A stretch of 64,000 bases of DNA from Castanea sativa (GCF_040712315.1 NC_134015.1:3384445-3448444), one strand, 5' to 3'. Shown: positions 1 to 12,254, counted from the stretch's first letter. Numbers and translations are program-made. Notes: generated by a model from the letters alone, not told the origin.

Positions 1-56
1 GTGGTTCGAATCCCACCTCCTCCCAATTCTATCTACCTATCAAAAAAAAAAAAAAA
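1..56 (+). mobile_element. 3' end of a tRNA-derived SINE (probable)
   Basis: The window opens with a pol III B-box-like motif, GGTTCGAATCC, followed by a short tail and a run of A. This is how the 3' part of a tRNA-derived SINE ends. The flanking bases do not pair into a proper T-stem, so it is not a real tRNA gene. It lies on the strand opposite to the RPAP3-like gene and probably inside one of that gene's introns. Only the end is visible, so the call is tentative. Confidence 0.4.
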
Positions 57-252
57 AAGGAAAAAGATGCTCAAGGTGGTTTTCGTTTTCAGACCGTTTA
101 GCACTTTTCTAATTAATAGGAAAATTGTCTAACCAGAATAAGAAAACTTGCACACTCAAAGACCAAAATAAGCAGAACTGACGCACAAAGTTGATCATCT
201 AATTAAAAAGTGGTGAGGAAGCATATATTTGAGCAAGGATTTCATAATTAAC

Positions 253-3200
253 CTTAATGCTGTTCACTTTTGAACTCTGAATAGCAACTAGACGAGAGCC
301 ATCAACTTCTTGTTCTTCTATTCTACTAACAGAATTCACACTTTTGTTATCTCTTTCCTCCACAGATGCCCTCCCAGGAAACTGTTCAACATTGTTCTGT
401 CAATGTAGTTTAAAAGTGACATAAAATGAGATTATACTACAAATATTATGTTTCAAAACAATGTCACGCACTCTTCGGAAAAAGAAAATCAAGCTATAAA
501 TCAAATATATAAGAAATAAAAGACACACCAAAACACACATCCAAGGACCAACAAATCCTATTTTGATTATTGTCCCATCTGTTTGATAGAAAAATAGAAT
601 AAAATAAGAGAAACAATTAAGTTTAAGCCAGATAGGCTTTGTAACTTCTTTTCCTAGGGTTTCCTTTTTTATTTTGGTTTGTGGGAGGGGGGGGGGGGGT
701 TAAGAATCACTCCAATGGTCTACATATCCGTAAGCAATGTTTCCATCTGAAATAATCATTTGTTTACCTTATGTCTTTCAATCACATGTGGAGCTTAACC
801 TACAGTGCTATGACAAGAACAAGAGATAATAAATATACCAAGTTACATTTATTTTATGATAGCCAACAAAAAGCCAAGCAAGGAGGCAGCAATATATTAG
901 ATTTAAAGTTATATAACCTTGAAATAATTCCATTCTGTGCTTAATGGTGTTCCACAGAGTAAGTTTCAATTAATTTGAACATAAATGTGCTATCAAACGC
1001 AGGAAACAATCAAGTTGTGCTGGCTTCCCATTTTGCCTTGTTAAATGAAACTTTTCATTCACATGTTATGGCAGTCCAAAGGATGAGTAAAGCTCTAATG
1101 GCTAATACCTTGGTGTGATCTTGAACGGCAGGCACTCCTGACTTTTGAATATTATTTGGTCCTGGATGAACACTATGTCCATTAACCTTGCCCCCTGAAC
1201 TTACTACTTTCTGCATTCCTTGCCCAGAACTTCTTGGTGGTCCAGACACCTGAAGAATCTCCTGGAAAATGAATTAAGTTATTTTAAGAACAATAATAGA
1301 ATGTCATAAAACCAAGGAGTCAAAAACTAAAAGAAATTAACTATCTAGCTGAGGATACTATTTTAGTGGAAACTATACACCATCAGCTCAGAGAACATGA
1401 GAGCAGGATAAAACATCAACTTTCATTAATAATTCTAATCCCACTTCCCTTTTCACTATCATCTCTAGATTCCATCAACATCTACTCTGCAAACAAAAGT
1501 CATTATACTGCCCAATATATCCAACTGTAAAACTCATTAAAAATATCTGAGACATTCATGGCAACATATGAATTTCCATAGCATGTACAACTTTAGCTCA
1601 TTACTAAAGAGCTGTTTCACTGCTGCTCTGCCAGTTTGGCAATTGCAAAAAAAGCACGCAAAACTGTCTATAAGAGCTCTACAATAAATATAAAAACAAT
1701 TTTAAGTTGTGAAAAGGAAAATTGCAGTGAAATCAGTTTTATACTAAGGGTCACTCACCTGGAAAATGAAAATACTGTCCTCTTGTTATAAAAAATGAAC
1801 TCAAATGATTGTAATCTGACATTCAAAAACTTAATCCACTAAGATTTCAATTGTGACTTGACTATGTCCCCTACTAGTGATGTTGTTATTGCTACATTAT
1901 TTGCTATTTTAAAGTGTGATCTTTTACTGTCACATCAATATTTAATGATAATGGATGCATGAAGAGATTACAACTCAAGAATGTTGAAGCATAGGACCTG
2001 TTGAGCTAAACAAACACAAAAGCCATTTAGTATTTAAACAGGTTTCAGGATACTGATTATAAACAATCCTATCTCATATTCATAATGTCCAATCTAGCAA
2101 AATGACTCAGACTCAGTGTGATAATATCGTCACATCATATAATTATAACTCATAGTTCAAATCGTGCATCACATCATATTGCATAAAGATTATGAGATCT
2201 ACAAGCAACTCAATAGGGCATAGATGGCAGCATGCTTACTTTGTCATACAATGATCTGGCCTCAGTGTACTGCTTCTTAATTTCTTGGTTGTCAGGCTCC
2301 AACCTCAGGGCAAACTCAGCATCTGCAAGTAACTATATTCATTATATCAGCCAGATCAGACACAAAAATATATCAGAAGAAAACATATACTTCATAATCT
2401 TGATGATAATATATTGTTATGGATGCATACCCTCAAAGCATTCTTTATATTTCCCAAGTTCTTTTCTAGCTGTAGCTCGACGTGAGTATGCTTTTATGTA
2501 GCGATCATCTAAGTTCAAGGCCTCTGTACAATCATCCTCAGCCTCTTGGAATCTAATGAACAGGAAAATAAAAAACAAGAGAAGGAAACATACTTGTTAA
2601 GATTCATGAAGGTTTGGCCATTAAGAGCATTACTAAGGCATAAGAGCAACTTAAAGCACAAGATAATAGGCATATGAACACATTCAGGGTACAAAAAGTT
2701 CAATATGTACATAATGTACACACAAAAAAACAGATGGATTTATCAACACCTTAGGCAAGTTAACCTGACATGTTAGTTAAGCAAAATAATGTGTTCTGCA
2801 TATTACTTGCCTTCTGATTTTGAGATAGGCCATCGCCCTATTTGCATAAGCCACTGCTGTTGGTGAAAAGGCAATGCTTCTTGAATAGCATTCGATAGCT
2901 TCCTTAAACTTCTTCTGTTTAAAATACTCATTGCCCTGAAAGATTGAAATAGATTTGATACTTAACATCATTTAAACTTCCTGAATCATCAAAATTATTT
3001 TGAAAGGAGAATAAATCATACCAGTTCTTTCTCTGAAGCAGCATCAGGAAAACTCTCTTCAGTCATGAGGCTAGTTGATGTAGAATCAACTCCATAGTTC
3101 CTCATGTAATCAAATTGTCCTGAATTACTAGAATAATCGACTGAGGGAGTTTTTCCAATGTTCCGAGAAGAAACCTATGAAAATTCCCATAAAAAAATTA

Positions 3201-3727
3201 CGCATGATATTTTTGCTATATAGCTACACATATATCCACAAACACATGTATGTCATAATATAATACAGAAATTAAAGTTTAACCTAGACCATTCAACTAC
3301 ATTTTCCATATTCTTAAAATTTACAGCATCTACCACAGAATTGAGAATCACCAGAGAGTTGTCTTTGTTGTCTAAATTTTTTATCTTTACACAGAAAATC
3401 CAATAATCACATTACATTTAAACACCATTATCAACAGTTTTTCAAGAATTTATTTTATCTGTGATAAGTAGAAGAATAAATTTTCAACGATACACAGGAC
3501 ACATTGTCAACCTAAATAAACCATTTCTCATTATATACCCATAAACTTCCCAAGAACATAAGATATATAAAAATAAAATAAAATAATATAAAAAATCCAT
3601 ACACCTAATTTAACTCTTAATACTCCACAAATCACAACCTTAACATTGTCACCCTACAGTTCCCACTCTACACTAAACCTAAACACTAATTAAGAAAGTT
3701 GCACTTTACTCTTGAATGATCATCTTT

Positions 3728-3804
<77 letters not shown>

Positions 3805-4516
3805 ATCACCTCACCCTTGGGAAGGAGGTGGAATTTGAGATAAAACTAATTGGCAACACAACGAAAAGTTTCCATTCTACATTAAACCTATAAACTAGGT
3901 AAGAAAATCACACTTTTGTCTTGAATGATCATCTTCTAAGTGAAAAAAACAGCAAATTTATTGGTACCCAGTTCTTGTTTACACATTTTTATGCGAAAAA
4001 ACAAATTAAAAACTCAATTGAGTGAGAAATCAGAATAGTTACCGATTTTTCCTTCTGAGGAGCTTGAGGCTTCATCTTCTTGTCTTTGTCCTTGAGAGAA
4101 AGCTCCCAATCCTGCAAGTCATTCAAAAACCCCTGGAAATCCTGGCCCAACAAGACCATTAGACAATCCATCACTCTCTTAGAATACCCATTATGGAAAA
4201 AAAATTTAATTTAATTACCATTCAATAATTTAAGCACGCATTAGCTTCTTCCCCCTTCAAAGTTGAAAACTTTCAAAACCCATTTTTAGAAGAAAAAAAA
4301 AAGAATTCAAAACCCATTTTACAAAAGATAAAAACACAAAGCATTAGCTGATTCCCATATTGAAAGAGCAAAAAAAACTTCAAAGTTTAAAACTTTCAAA
4401 TTAGTTTACCCTAAAAGGGAAACAAAGAGAGAGACTTGTGAGGTTTGGATGTGAATAAAGGTGAAAGTGTGTACCATAGCTTGATCACGGCCATGCTTGC
4501 TGGGATTCCTAGACAT
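253..4516 (-). CDS. RPAP3/TPR5-like TPR co-chaperone, 3' end outside the window
   Basis: Homologue of RNA polymerase II-associated protein 3 (Arabidopsis TPR5-like), an HSP90 co-chaperone of the R2TP assembly complex. Coding exons in transcription order are 4516-4475, 4141-4043, 3174-3022, 2935-2811, 2552-2431, 2322-2240, 1261-1109 and 396-253, giving 307 residues in one frame. The start is the ATG of MSRNPSKHGRDQ, and the next exon carries the conserved DFQGFLNDLQDWE block. TPR motifs occupy about residues 95-208 (GNEYFKQKKFKEAIECY, then RFQEAEDDCTEALNLD). The intron 2810-2553 has a GC donor. After the TPRs comes a Ser-rich linker. The RPAP3 C-terminal domain is absent because exon 8 ends at a donor (AAG|GTTAAT) and the gene runs off the left edge. 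A TA microsatellite sits in intron 2 and a GA/TC run in the 5' leader. Identity is firm; the exact edge of exon 8 is less so. Confidence 0.9.
3734..3801. repeat. (TA)n microsatellite in an RPAP3-like intron
   Basis: About 65 bp of uninterrupted TA dinucleotides inside intron 2 of the RPAP3-like gene. No function is implied; it is likely to be length-variable. Confidence 0.95.
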
Positions 4517-4529
4517 GGGTGTTTCAGAA

Positions 4530-4531
4530 GA

Positions 4532-4569
<38 letters not shown>
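4530..4569. repeat. (GA)n / (TC)n run in the 5' leader of the RPAP3-like gene
   Basis: A pure GA run (TC on the coding strand) just upstream of the ATG at 4516. TC-rich leaders near plant start sites are common, so this is probably part of the 5' UTR or core promoter. Confidence 0.85.
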
Positions 4570-4570
<1 letters not shown>

Positions 4571-4810
4571 GGTTTCGGAGCTAGTGAGCACACGTCGCTT
4601 TGTTGTTGTTTCGAAGGTTCTGGAAGTGGAGGAACTTGTTTGTACTTTGTTCTTTGAATTTCGTAGTTGTATCTTTGGAATCAAAAATTCAATTTCGGGA
4701 AAGTTTCAGGGTCTATATTTGATTTAAAAAAAAAACTATGGTCGAAATGTAATTTAGGAATCATTCCAAAAAAGTGTAGTTTAGGATTTGGTTGGGAGGG
4801 GGGGTGGAGA

Positions 4811-5255
4811 TACTATTAGGTGCACGAGGATGTGGTCCTCCAAACTAATGAAATGATGCTATTTATGCAAATATACGAGTGAGGAAAAATTATTATTTAT
4901 ACTCGGAGGATTGCAAATGTGGGTCCTCCTGACCAATGAGATGATGTCATCTATGCAAATGCATATGTGAGTTTTCTAATTAGCATAAGGAATAAAAAAA
5001 TAAAAATCATTAGATGATGTCACATTTGCATAAATAACAGTATTTTATTAGTTGGAAGGTCAGAAGGACCATGTCAATAGTCCTCCTAGTGGACCTAATA
5101 ATTTCTCATAAGTGAATTTCCTAATTAGCACAAGGAATAAAAAAATAAAATTATCAGGTAATGTCACATTTACATAAATAATGGTATTTTATTAGTTGGA
5201 AAGTCAAGAAGGACCATGTCAGTATTCCTCCTGGTGAACTTAATAATTTCTTGTA
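4811..5255. mobile_element. Small foldback MITE with a duplicated right arm
   Basis: The left arm beginning ACTATTAGGTGCACGAGGA reads in reverse complement at about 5020-5108 (ending TCCTAGTGGACCTAATAATTTCT). The sequence ATTTATGCAAAT near the inner arm is also mirrored. A second, diverged copy of the right arm follows in direct orientation at about 5110-5252, roughly 130 bp further on. No transposase is present. The outermost bases and target-site duplication are not clear. Confidence 0.65.
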
Positions 5256-5436
5256 AAAGAACAATTAGGATAAAAAAAAATACTGATTGAATAATGCTTC
5301 CATAATGTGATTAGTGTAGTTCTTGAAAGGAAGAAAAGAAGTAAGACCCTTTTTTTTATATATATAGATTTTGTTTCATTAACTCTACTTTTTCTCATAA
5401 GCTATAACACACCACCCCTCATGTGAGCAAATCAGT

Positions 5437-6606
5437 AAATGTGAAATTTTTAGAAGAAAGCTGTAACTTTTATCAATTAAGAGTAGCTATGTCGGCTAAA
5501 AATATAGCATTAAGATGTGAAGGAACATCTTTTATCCACACCAAAAAACTATTAGCATGTCTAGTAAGGTTATGAGCAATACAAGTATCAAAGAAATTAC
5601 AATCAACAAAGGAATCAATAATAAATTTCACCTCCTCAATCAAATGATCATAGGAGGCAAAGGAAGCATCATTAGCATTATCATCTCCTAAAATATTGCT
5701 ATTGTGTTAAGTATGGAATGGAATAAAATAGTGAGATTAGTCCCAACCTTTTTTGGATAACTCCACAAAATCAAACTTTGCTAAATCTTTATCAGTTTGT
5801 TTGATATGGGAATCAAACATATTTTGAGGGATATTGGGATTAACCAAATCAAGAACAATGGTAACAAATGGCTAGTTTGAAAAATTGCTATATGTGGAAA
5901 CTATTGGAATGTTTCTCCCCATATTTGGTATTTCAAAATTGACTCAAAAGTCAAATTTTCTTGGTCAACTTGAACGACCACTTCGAAACTAGAGCTAAGC
6001 AGAGCAGCCAAAGGAACACCATCTATAGTAGTCGGCCTTGAGGGAATATCACAAATGTTATCCACCTCCATACCCTGAATTGACATCACAGATTTCTTAC
6101 CTAGACTAAAGAGAGGAGTGAGAAGACAAGAACTATACTCTTGGCTTTTCACTGCCAGTCCCTTTGTTATCAAAACTCCATGGTTCGTTCATCAGAACCC
6201 ACCCTGCATCATTCTCAATGTCAAGGACAATAAGAATAAAATGGTTTCCTACATCACAAATCTTAAAATTCCAATGAGCCTTCTCTATAGGTTTATGCGT
6301 TCTACCAAAAGCATCGACATTTAGAAACCTTCTAGTTAACAACTTGGCTATAAGAACAAACTCTAAATGAAAATTGTTTTTGTCAAGCATGATATATTCA
6401 GCCTCTTTTTTTGTGAGAGAAAACTTGTTCCAATCGTGAAGAATAGACTCCATGATAAACATAAAAAAAAAAACATGAAAAGAGAAAAAAGAAAGACAAA
6501 GAAAGGACCGTTTCCACCCCCCCCCCCCCCCTCCCCAAAACCAAAAAAAAAAAAAAAAAAACTATCAATAACAGTGTTAAAGGAGGGAGAGTGCAAATGT
6601 GAAATT
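5437..6606 (-). mobile_element. Internally deleted LINE with 12-bp target-site duplication
   Basis: Flanked by the direct repeat AAATGTGAAATT at 5437-5448 and 6595-6606, so the insert is 5449-6594, read on the minus strand. Its 5' part (about 6462-6150) encodes the DUF4283-type N-terminus of plant LINE ORF1, with LLTRRFLNVDAFGR and LMNEPWSFDN. Its 3' end (about 5645-5466) encodes the end of an RNase H-like domain: CIAHNLTRHANSF, then FLADIATLN and a stop. The reverse transcriptase and endonuclease between them are missing. A short T run at the left end would be the remnant poly(A). The copy is defective. Confidence 0.8.
6516..6561. repeat. Homopolymer C and A runs
   Basis: A C-rich run followed by a long A run in the 5' region of the LINE, reading G-rich then T-rich... 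on the LINE strand in reverse order. Low complexity; ORFs crossing it are artefacts. Confidence 0.85.
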
Positions 6607-7775
6607 GAAGAAACGAAATTTAGAATTGAATTAATATTTACATAAAATAAAGATTGTTGCTTATATGTTTCTAAACATATGTTTATAATTTGTATGTTTA
6701 TATAAATGTTTAATTTATCTTTTTAAAAGGTGGATTTCAGTTAGTTTAACTAGTAAAAATTTTTATGGTTGAATAAAAAATTGAATTACACTTTTGACCC
6801 TTAAAGTTTTTGTAATTTTAATCATGATCTCTTAAGTTTTGAGATTTTTCATTTTGGTTCACCAGATTGATTTCATTTTCAAAATGGTTATTTTTCCCAT
6901 CTTCACAGTTGACCTTGACATTTCATACCAAGAAAACAACATAATTTCTTTTGTTGTGTTTCCCCTCTCTTAATGGCAAGATTAGTCACAAGCGTAGAAC
7001 TTTTCTGAGGCAGCTTGTGTTTCAAGAAAACTCGAAATGTCGATCCATATTCAGAGCTCACAATTCAACGGTGATGGAGTGGTTCCCACAATTGGTAAAT
7101 ATATAAATAGCAATGCAAAGAAAAAAAAATCAACTTTTGAAGCTACTCCATGTTGAATATGATATTAAAACCCCCCTAGTCACATTATATTTTTCCCATC
7201 AAACAAAAGGTAATCAAAACTAGCTTCTTCTTTTTTCATCTTATGTAGGAGAATGAATTCACTTGTTTAATGTTTGTGACTAATTTGGCCATTAAGAGAT
7301 GAGAAACAAGACAGAAGAATTGATGTCGTTTTGTTGGTACTTAATGGCTAGATCAATCATGAAGACATGCAAAAAGAGCATTTTGAAAATGAAATCATTC
7401 TTTATGAACCAAAAAAAAAAAAAAAAATCTGAAACTTAAGAGAATATGTTGAAAATAACACAAACTTTAAGGGTCATTGTAATTTAGTCTTTTGTTTTAT
7501 TTTTGAAAAATAACTTAAATATATTTTATAAACATATAAATATTAAACATACATTTATAAACATATAAGCAACAATAATTATTTTATGTAAATATTGTTT
7601 CAAATCTAAATTTTGTTTCTTCAATTTCACCTTTTCTGATCAGGTGGGGGTGATGTGTTGTTGCTTATGAGAAAAATGGTCATACTTCTTTTCTTCCTTT
7701 CGAGAACTATACCATATGGAAGCATTATTCAATTGGTATTTTTAATTCGTTCTTGATTTCTTTTTGGTAATTTTG

Positions 7776-7865
7776 ATAGTTATAATAGGTACGAGAGATT
7801 TGAACCTTGGATATTTTGGACACACCAGGAATATACCAACCAATTGAGTTACAATTCTCTTTAAC
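7776..7865 (-). mobile_element. tRNA-derived SINE head
   Basis: On the minus strand an A-box-like TAACTCAATTGGTTGG is followed by a B-box-like GGTTCAAATCTC about 35 bases later, the internal pol III promoter layout of plant SINEs. It abuts the right end of the large foldback. Related B-box or A-box snippets occur near 25740, 32690 and 33700. Confidence 0.55.
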
Positions 7866-9523
7866 AAATATCATAATAATTTAAACTCTTCAATACATTG
7901 ACATCATTGTGAGCTGGGCAGAGTCAACATATTTTACTCAAGGGACTATAATATAATATGAAATTATATATAGACACATCCATACAAATATTTATACAGA
8001 CAATACACCCGTACTTGTAAATTTATGCATACATGTATATGTATGTATTTGCTTGGAAAATACAATGGACATTTTTTTTTTGAATTTCTCGTTTAACTTT
8101 TTAACTATAAGTTTTAATTAAATCTTTTTCTTCCCTATAAGATCTTGTAAAACTTAATAAAATTTGTCATACATTATATATATTGAATATATAAAAAAGA
8201 AATTTAATTCCAAATTTGAATTCTGAGTGCACATTTGCATTTTTTAAGTGATATTTTTATACATATATTCTAATTTTATGTAATAAGTTTTTGTTTTTGG
8301 TGAGAGTTTTAACCTCATGATTAATTTTTTGCTACTTTTACACTTATTATTTTTATTTTGTTTCTATAAAAGTTTTAACATCATTATTTGTAATAAGTTT
8401 GCTTCTACGATTTTTTTTAGGAAAGTTTAAACCTTGATTATGTGCACTAATTAAGAATTACATCCATAGTTGGCCTCTGTACCCCTTAATTCACAAATTT
8501 CAATTGCAACATTTTGACTTTAAAAAGATTGCACTAAAACAAATTGATTAGACATTAGAGTTTTGTCCCAAAATAGGGTTTAGGGTTTTATTGTAGTCAA
8601 AACATTAGGGGACAAAATGTAGAAAGTGAAAATTTTGTGAGACAAAATTGTGACACAAGCCAATTGCTAATTAGAGGCAAATACTTTGTCCACATAAATT
8701 CTGAAGCATCTTAAAGATATTTTTTTTTCATTTGTTCTAAATTCAGTTTGAATGGCTTATGGCTGCAAGCAAGGGCAGTCATGATTTAAATAGCAACAAC
8801 AGAGGACAACAGTTAGTTATATTAGTAGAAGCTGTACTTGAAAGAAGTTGGACACTTTGCAGTGATCTAGAAGGCTGCAAGGACCAAACAGTTAGTATAA
8901 GGACTTGAATATCATTGAAATTTGTTTTGTTGATTGAATAAGAAATTAGTCTTTTGTGTGCTTTCTTGGAACTGCGTGTTCTTGTAGAGGTATGTCTATG
9001 CACATATTAGTTATTCTAAGCAGCTCACCATTCCCTAATTCAATTCCAAACCAGATTCCACAGCTCAACATATTCCCTACATCAGTTTGGTGTCAGCTTA
9101 AACTCAAGAGAGCTAGTGACCATGACAAATTCGTTTGGTTGTTTGGGTGGCCATGGGTTGCTGGGTTTGAGTGATCAGATGAGATGGTGACGAAGCTGGG
9201 TTTTGGTGGTCATGGGTTGGCTAGTCTTGGTGGGCGTGAGGTGAGTTTGTCGTAGTCTTCAGATTCAAGGCATCAAGCATAAGGGGTTTGGCCGTTAAAG
9301 GTGATTTGACACTGTTAAAAGATGTTTTAATTCTGGTTGGGCTGATGTGGGTATGTTAAAGTAAACACATGGAATGATTTAATTGGAGAACTTAAGTAAT
9401 TGTATCTAAGTTTTGCTTTTTTAATTAACTGCTTTCATAATTTTGAAACTAATAAATTTTGGTTGAATTTAGAGAGTGTTTTATATTTTAGCCAAAAATG
9501 AAACATGCTCCTCTTTTTGGACT
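7866..9523. other. Intergenic, AT-rich, no gene seen
   Basis: Mostly AT-rich sequence with short homopolymers. The open frames around 8779-9174 show no recognisable domain or codon bias, and I see no RNA gene. Confidence 0.6.
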
Positions 9524-9531
9524 TTGAATCT

Positions 9532-10543
9532 TAGGAGTGTCAATTCAAGTTAGCGTATTGGGTTCGTGCCATGTCAAGGTAGGGGTATTCTACTAAATGG
9601 CTCAACCCTAACTCGACCCATTTAATAATCGTGTCATGATCCTTCAACCCTAACCCGACTTGTTAATAAGGCGGGTTGACCTAACCCAACCCTTTTGACA
9701 CGCTTAATAAACGAGTCGTGTTGGGTTGACACGAATGTAACACAACCCATTTCAACCTGCATAATATTTAATATAACATCTATCTAGAAATAATTTTTTT
9801 TACATCCTAAAAGGAGTCCATACACTTCAAGTCTTCAACCCACATTCAAAATAATATAATTTAACAAAAATATAACATTCATCTAGAAATAAGTTATTTA
9901 CACTCCAAAATAATATAGTTCAACAAAAACAATTGGGCCATATCATGCAATCAAGAAAAACACAAGGCACATGGGTTCAAAGTTTATTGTACAAAAGCAT
10001 TATGCAGAAAAAATAAACACATGAGAGAGAGAGAGAGAGAGAGAGAAATAACCGGTTTGAGAGTTGACACTTTGAGTTTGAGAATTGGGCATAAGAAGAG
10101 AAAAAAAAAAAAAAAAGATATTTATAAGAAAGTTTAGAGATTTAGGGTTTGTAGGGTTTAGAGATCTAGGGTTTGTAAAATTTCAATTTTCAATCATATC
10201 CTTGTAAATTTTTGTAATTACTTACTTTTCTTTTTAAATTTAAAATATATGTTGGATATAAAAGGTATTTGATAAATCTAAAATAAGATGAATAATTATT
10301 TGTTATACAAGTTAAACGGGTTGTGTTAAGTGGGTCATTTCGAGTTGACACAAATAAATTGATGTGTCAAACGTGTCTATTACGGGTTGCGCGGATTGAC
10401 CCGCTTATGATACATTTCTTATCCTGTCGCTTTCGGATCGACCCGTTTATAACCCAAATCCATTAAGGCCCAACCCTAATCCAAAAAAACCCGTGTCGAG
10501 TTCGTGTCGTGTTTGCAGGTTAGGTCGAACATTGACACCCCTA
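9532..10543. mobile_element. Non-autonomous hAT element with 8-bp TSD
   Basis: The left end TAGGAGTGTCAA (9532) and right end TTGACACCCCTA (to 10543) are inverted with one mismatch. They are bracketed by TTGAATCT at 9524-9531 and 10544-10551, the 8-bp target-site duplication expected of hAT transposons. Subterminal regions are full of GGGTT/AACCC and CGTGTC motifs in both orientations, typical of transposase-binding arrays. There is no transposase ORF. A GA microsatellite lies inside at about 10023-10046. Confidence 0.88.
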
Positions 10544-10551
10544 TTGAATCT

Positions 10552-12240
10552 TGCCAAAATGAGAATGGTATTGATTTCTTAGTGGGGCTACCAAGCCCAA
10601 ATCAAGCCTGCCACTCACTTTAATTGATTTTTTTTTAATAAAAAAAATTGTTAATTATAAATTGAAAGGAAAAAAATTCAACTAAATCAGTTTTAAACTA
10701 TATTCATTTTCCAATTTGAAGTTTTATTTGAGTTCTTTACAAATGGCTTTACAAAATGAAAGTTATTCTAAGTAAAATAATACACACAGATAGTCTTATA
10801 AATAAAATCATCATATAGTAAGTTGAAAAGGATTCCTCTAAATCAATTTGAAGCTAAATTTTATCTTTATAAATTTCATTTTCGTCCTTAAAATTTCAAT
10901 CTTTTAACTTGCATCTATTTTCAATATGTTGTATATATAAGTATACACAAATAGGTTGTAATAATTTAGAAGGTTAGAAAATATATCATTTGGATAAAAT
11001 GATAAGTGAAGATTAATGTCAGAGTTTTTCAGTCGATCAAAAATCTTGTTCGTTCGATGGAATTGATGATGGAATTGTTTCTAGACAATTTGGCTCTCTC
11101 GATTCCTATTCGAAAAAAAAAAAAAAATTGTTTTCTACAAAATTTTCTTGTAACCGTTCTGAACTTCTTAATAAGGTTTTAACACCTTGTGGACGTTTTA
11201 TGAAACATTGTAACTCTCCATTGATACCTATTGAAGGGTAATGATTTTTTAGGTATAAATATTAGTTCATATTCACTTGGTAACTACCTTCTCATTCTGT
11301 CCCAAATTTGTAATAGCCATTTGCAACTCTCAAATGAGGACAAATATTGTTTAAAGATAGCATTTAATTGTGCCTCCAAGCCAATTATATCTTCTGTTTG
11401 CTTGTTATGTTCATTTTGTTCTTTCACTGTTACTCCTTGAGTTTATAATCCCAATCCATGGAAGATACTAATGAAGGATCTCACTGCAATTATAATCCCA
11501 ATCCATGGAAGATACTAATAAAGGATCTCACTGCAATTATGAAATTCATTCCACGTTTTAACGTATGCCAAAAGACGAGATCCTGTGTATAGGTCCAATT
11601 TATTCCCTCGGATGAAATTATCTTTATAATATGATTAAGCATAAATAGAGAAGTGAATGGGGTTGCTAAAATGAAACAAGAAAGAAGTACTTGTTCATGG
11701 GGCTAGGTCCAGATGACTACCAAATTTTCATTTCGTCATTTGCGGATAATATAATTCTAAACCAGTGAATGTGCATAAAAACAAAACACTCTTCTAGCAA
11801 GGACTCAGTGGAAGTGCTAAGTAAAATATTTCTTGAAACTGAAACTAAGCAAGACTACCGACTAGACATCTATCTAAATCATAATATGGAGCAACCTACA
11901 AAACCATTACCACTGAAAAACCAAAAAGGTGAACAACTTGAAGAAGCTAAAGCAACATCTGAGAACTTAAATCCACTAACAACGTGAAACTGGAAGCAAT
12001 GAAGGTTACATTTCGAACAATAATATTGAAACAACCAATATTCCTTTGAGAAAATCATAAAAACACAAGCTCAAATCTGACTAAATCATACAGCACATTT
12101 ATTTATGGAAAACACTGTTCATAACCAAATAGCATTGGCAGAAAATTCAAACCATGACAGGAGTACCAAAACAACCATGAAAAAACCAACCAGAGAATTA
12201 AAGGGTTTATCATCCCCAAACATCAAACTGATAAGCATAC
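10552..12240. other. Intergenic between the hAT element and the ubiquitin gene
   Basis: AT-rich sequence with a 47-bp tandem duplication at 11444-11537. The frames at 11231-11440 and 11769-11987 have no recognisable domain. The last few hundred bases lie downstream of the polyubiquitin gene and may include its 3' UTR. Confidence 0.5.
11444..11537. repeat. 47-bp tandem duplication
   Basis: Two adjacent copies of a 47-bp unit beginning TATAATCCCAATCCATGG, at 11444-11490 and 11491-11537. They differ at one base that I can see (ATGAAGG versus ATAAAGG), so the duplication is recent. Confidence 0.92.
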
Positions 12241-12254
12241 AGAATATAAACACT

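Larger units (their letters stand above)
5258..7766. mobile_element. Large foldback (long-TIR) DNA element, split by a LINE
   Basis: The left arm (about 5260-5448 and 6607-6995) is the reverse complement of the right arm (about 7272-7766). Paired landmarks are GAATAATGCTTCCATA with its mirror near 7720, TTGTTGCTTATATGTTT at 6654 with its mirror near 7565, GACCCTTAAAGTTT at 6795 with its mirror near 7470, and CTCTTAATGG at 6968 with its mirror near 7292. The middle (about 6995-7272) is unpaired and contains no ORF. Long arms without coding sequence suggest a non-autonomous Mutator-like or foldback element. I could not fix a target-site duplication. Confidence 0.75.

Noticed and set aside
1..44. 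Partial tRNA gene at the left edge
   Set aside because: The bases around GGTTCGAATCC do not form a T-stem with a seven-base loop, and an A run follows, so a SINE tail is more likely.
4406..4727. Several open frames over the GA run
   Set aside because: They are produced by the dinucleotide repeat; the genuine coding part is the 14-codon first exon ending at 4475.
6363..6645. Overlapping open frames with Pro- or Gly-rich stretches
   Set aside because: They only translate the C and A homopolymer runs in the LINE leader.
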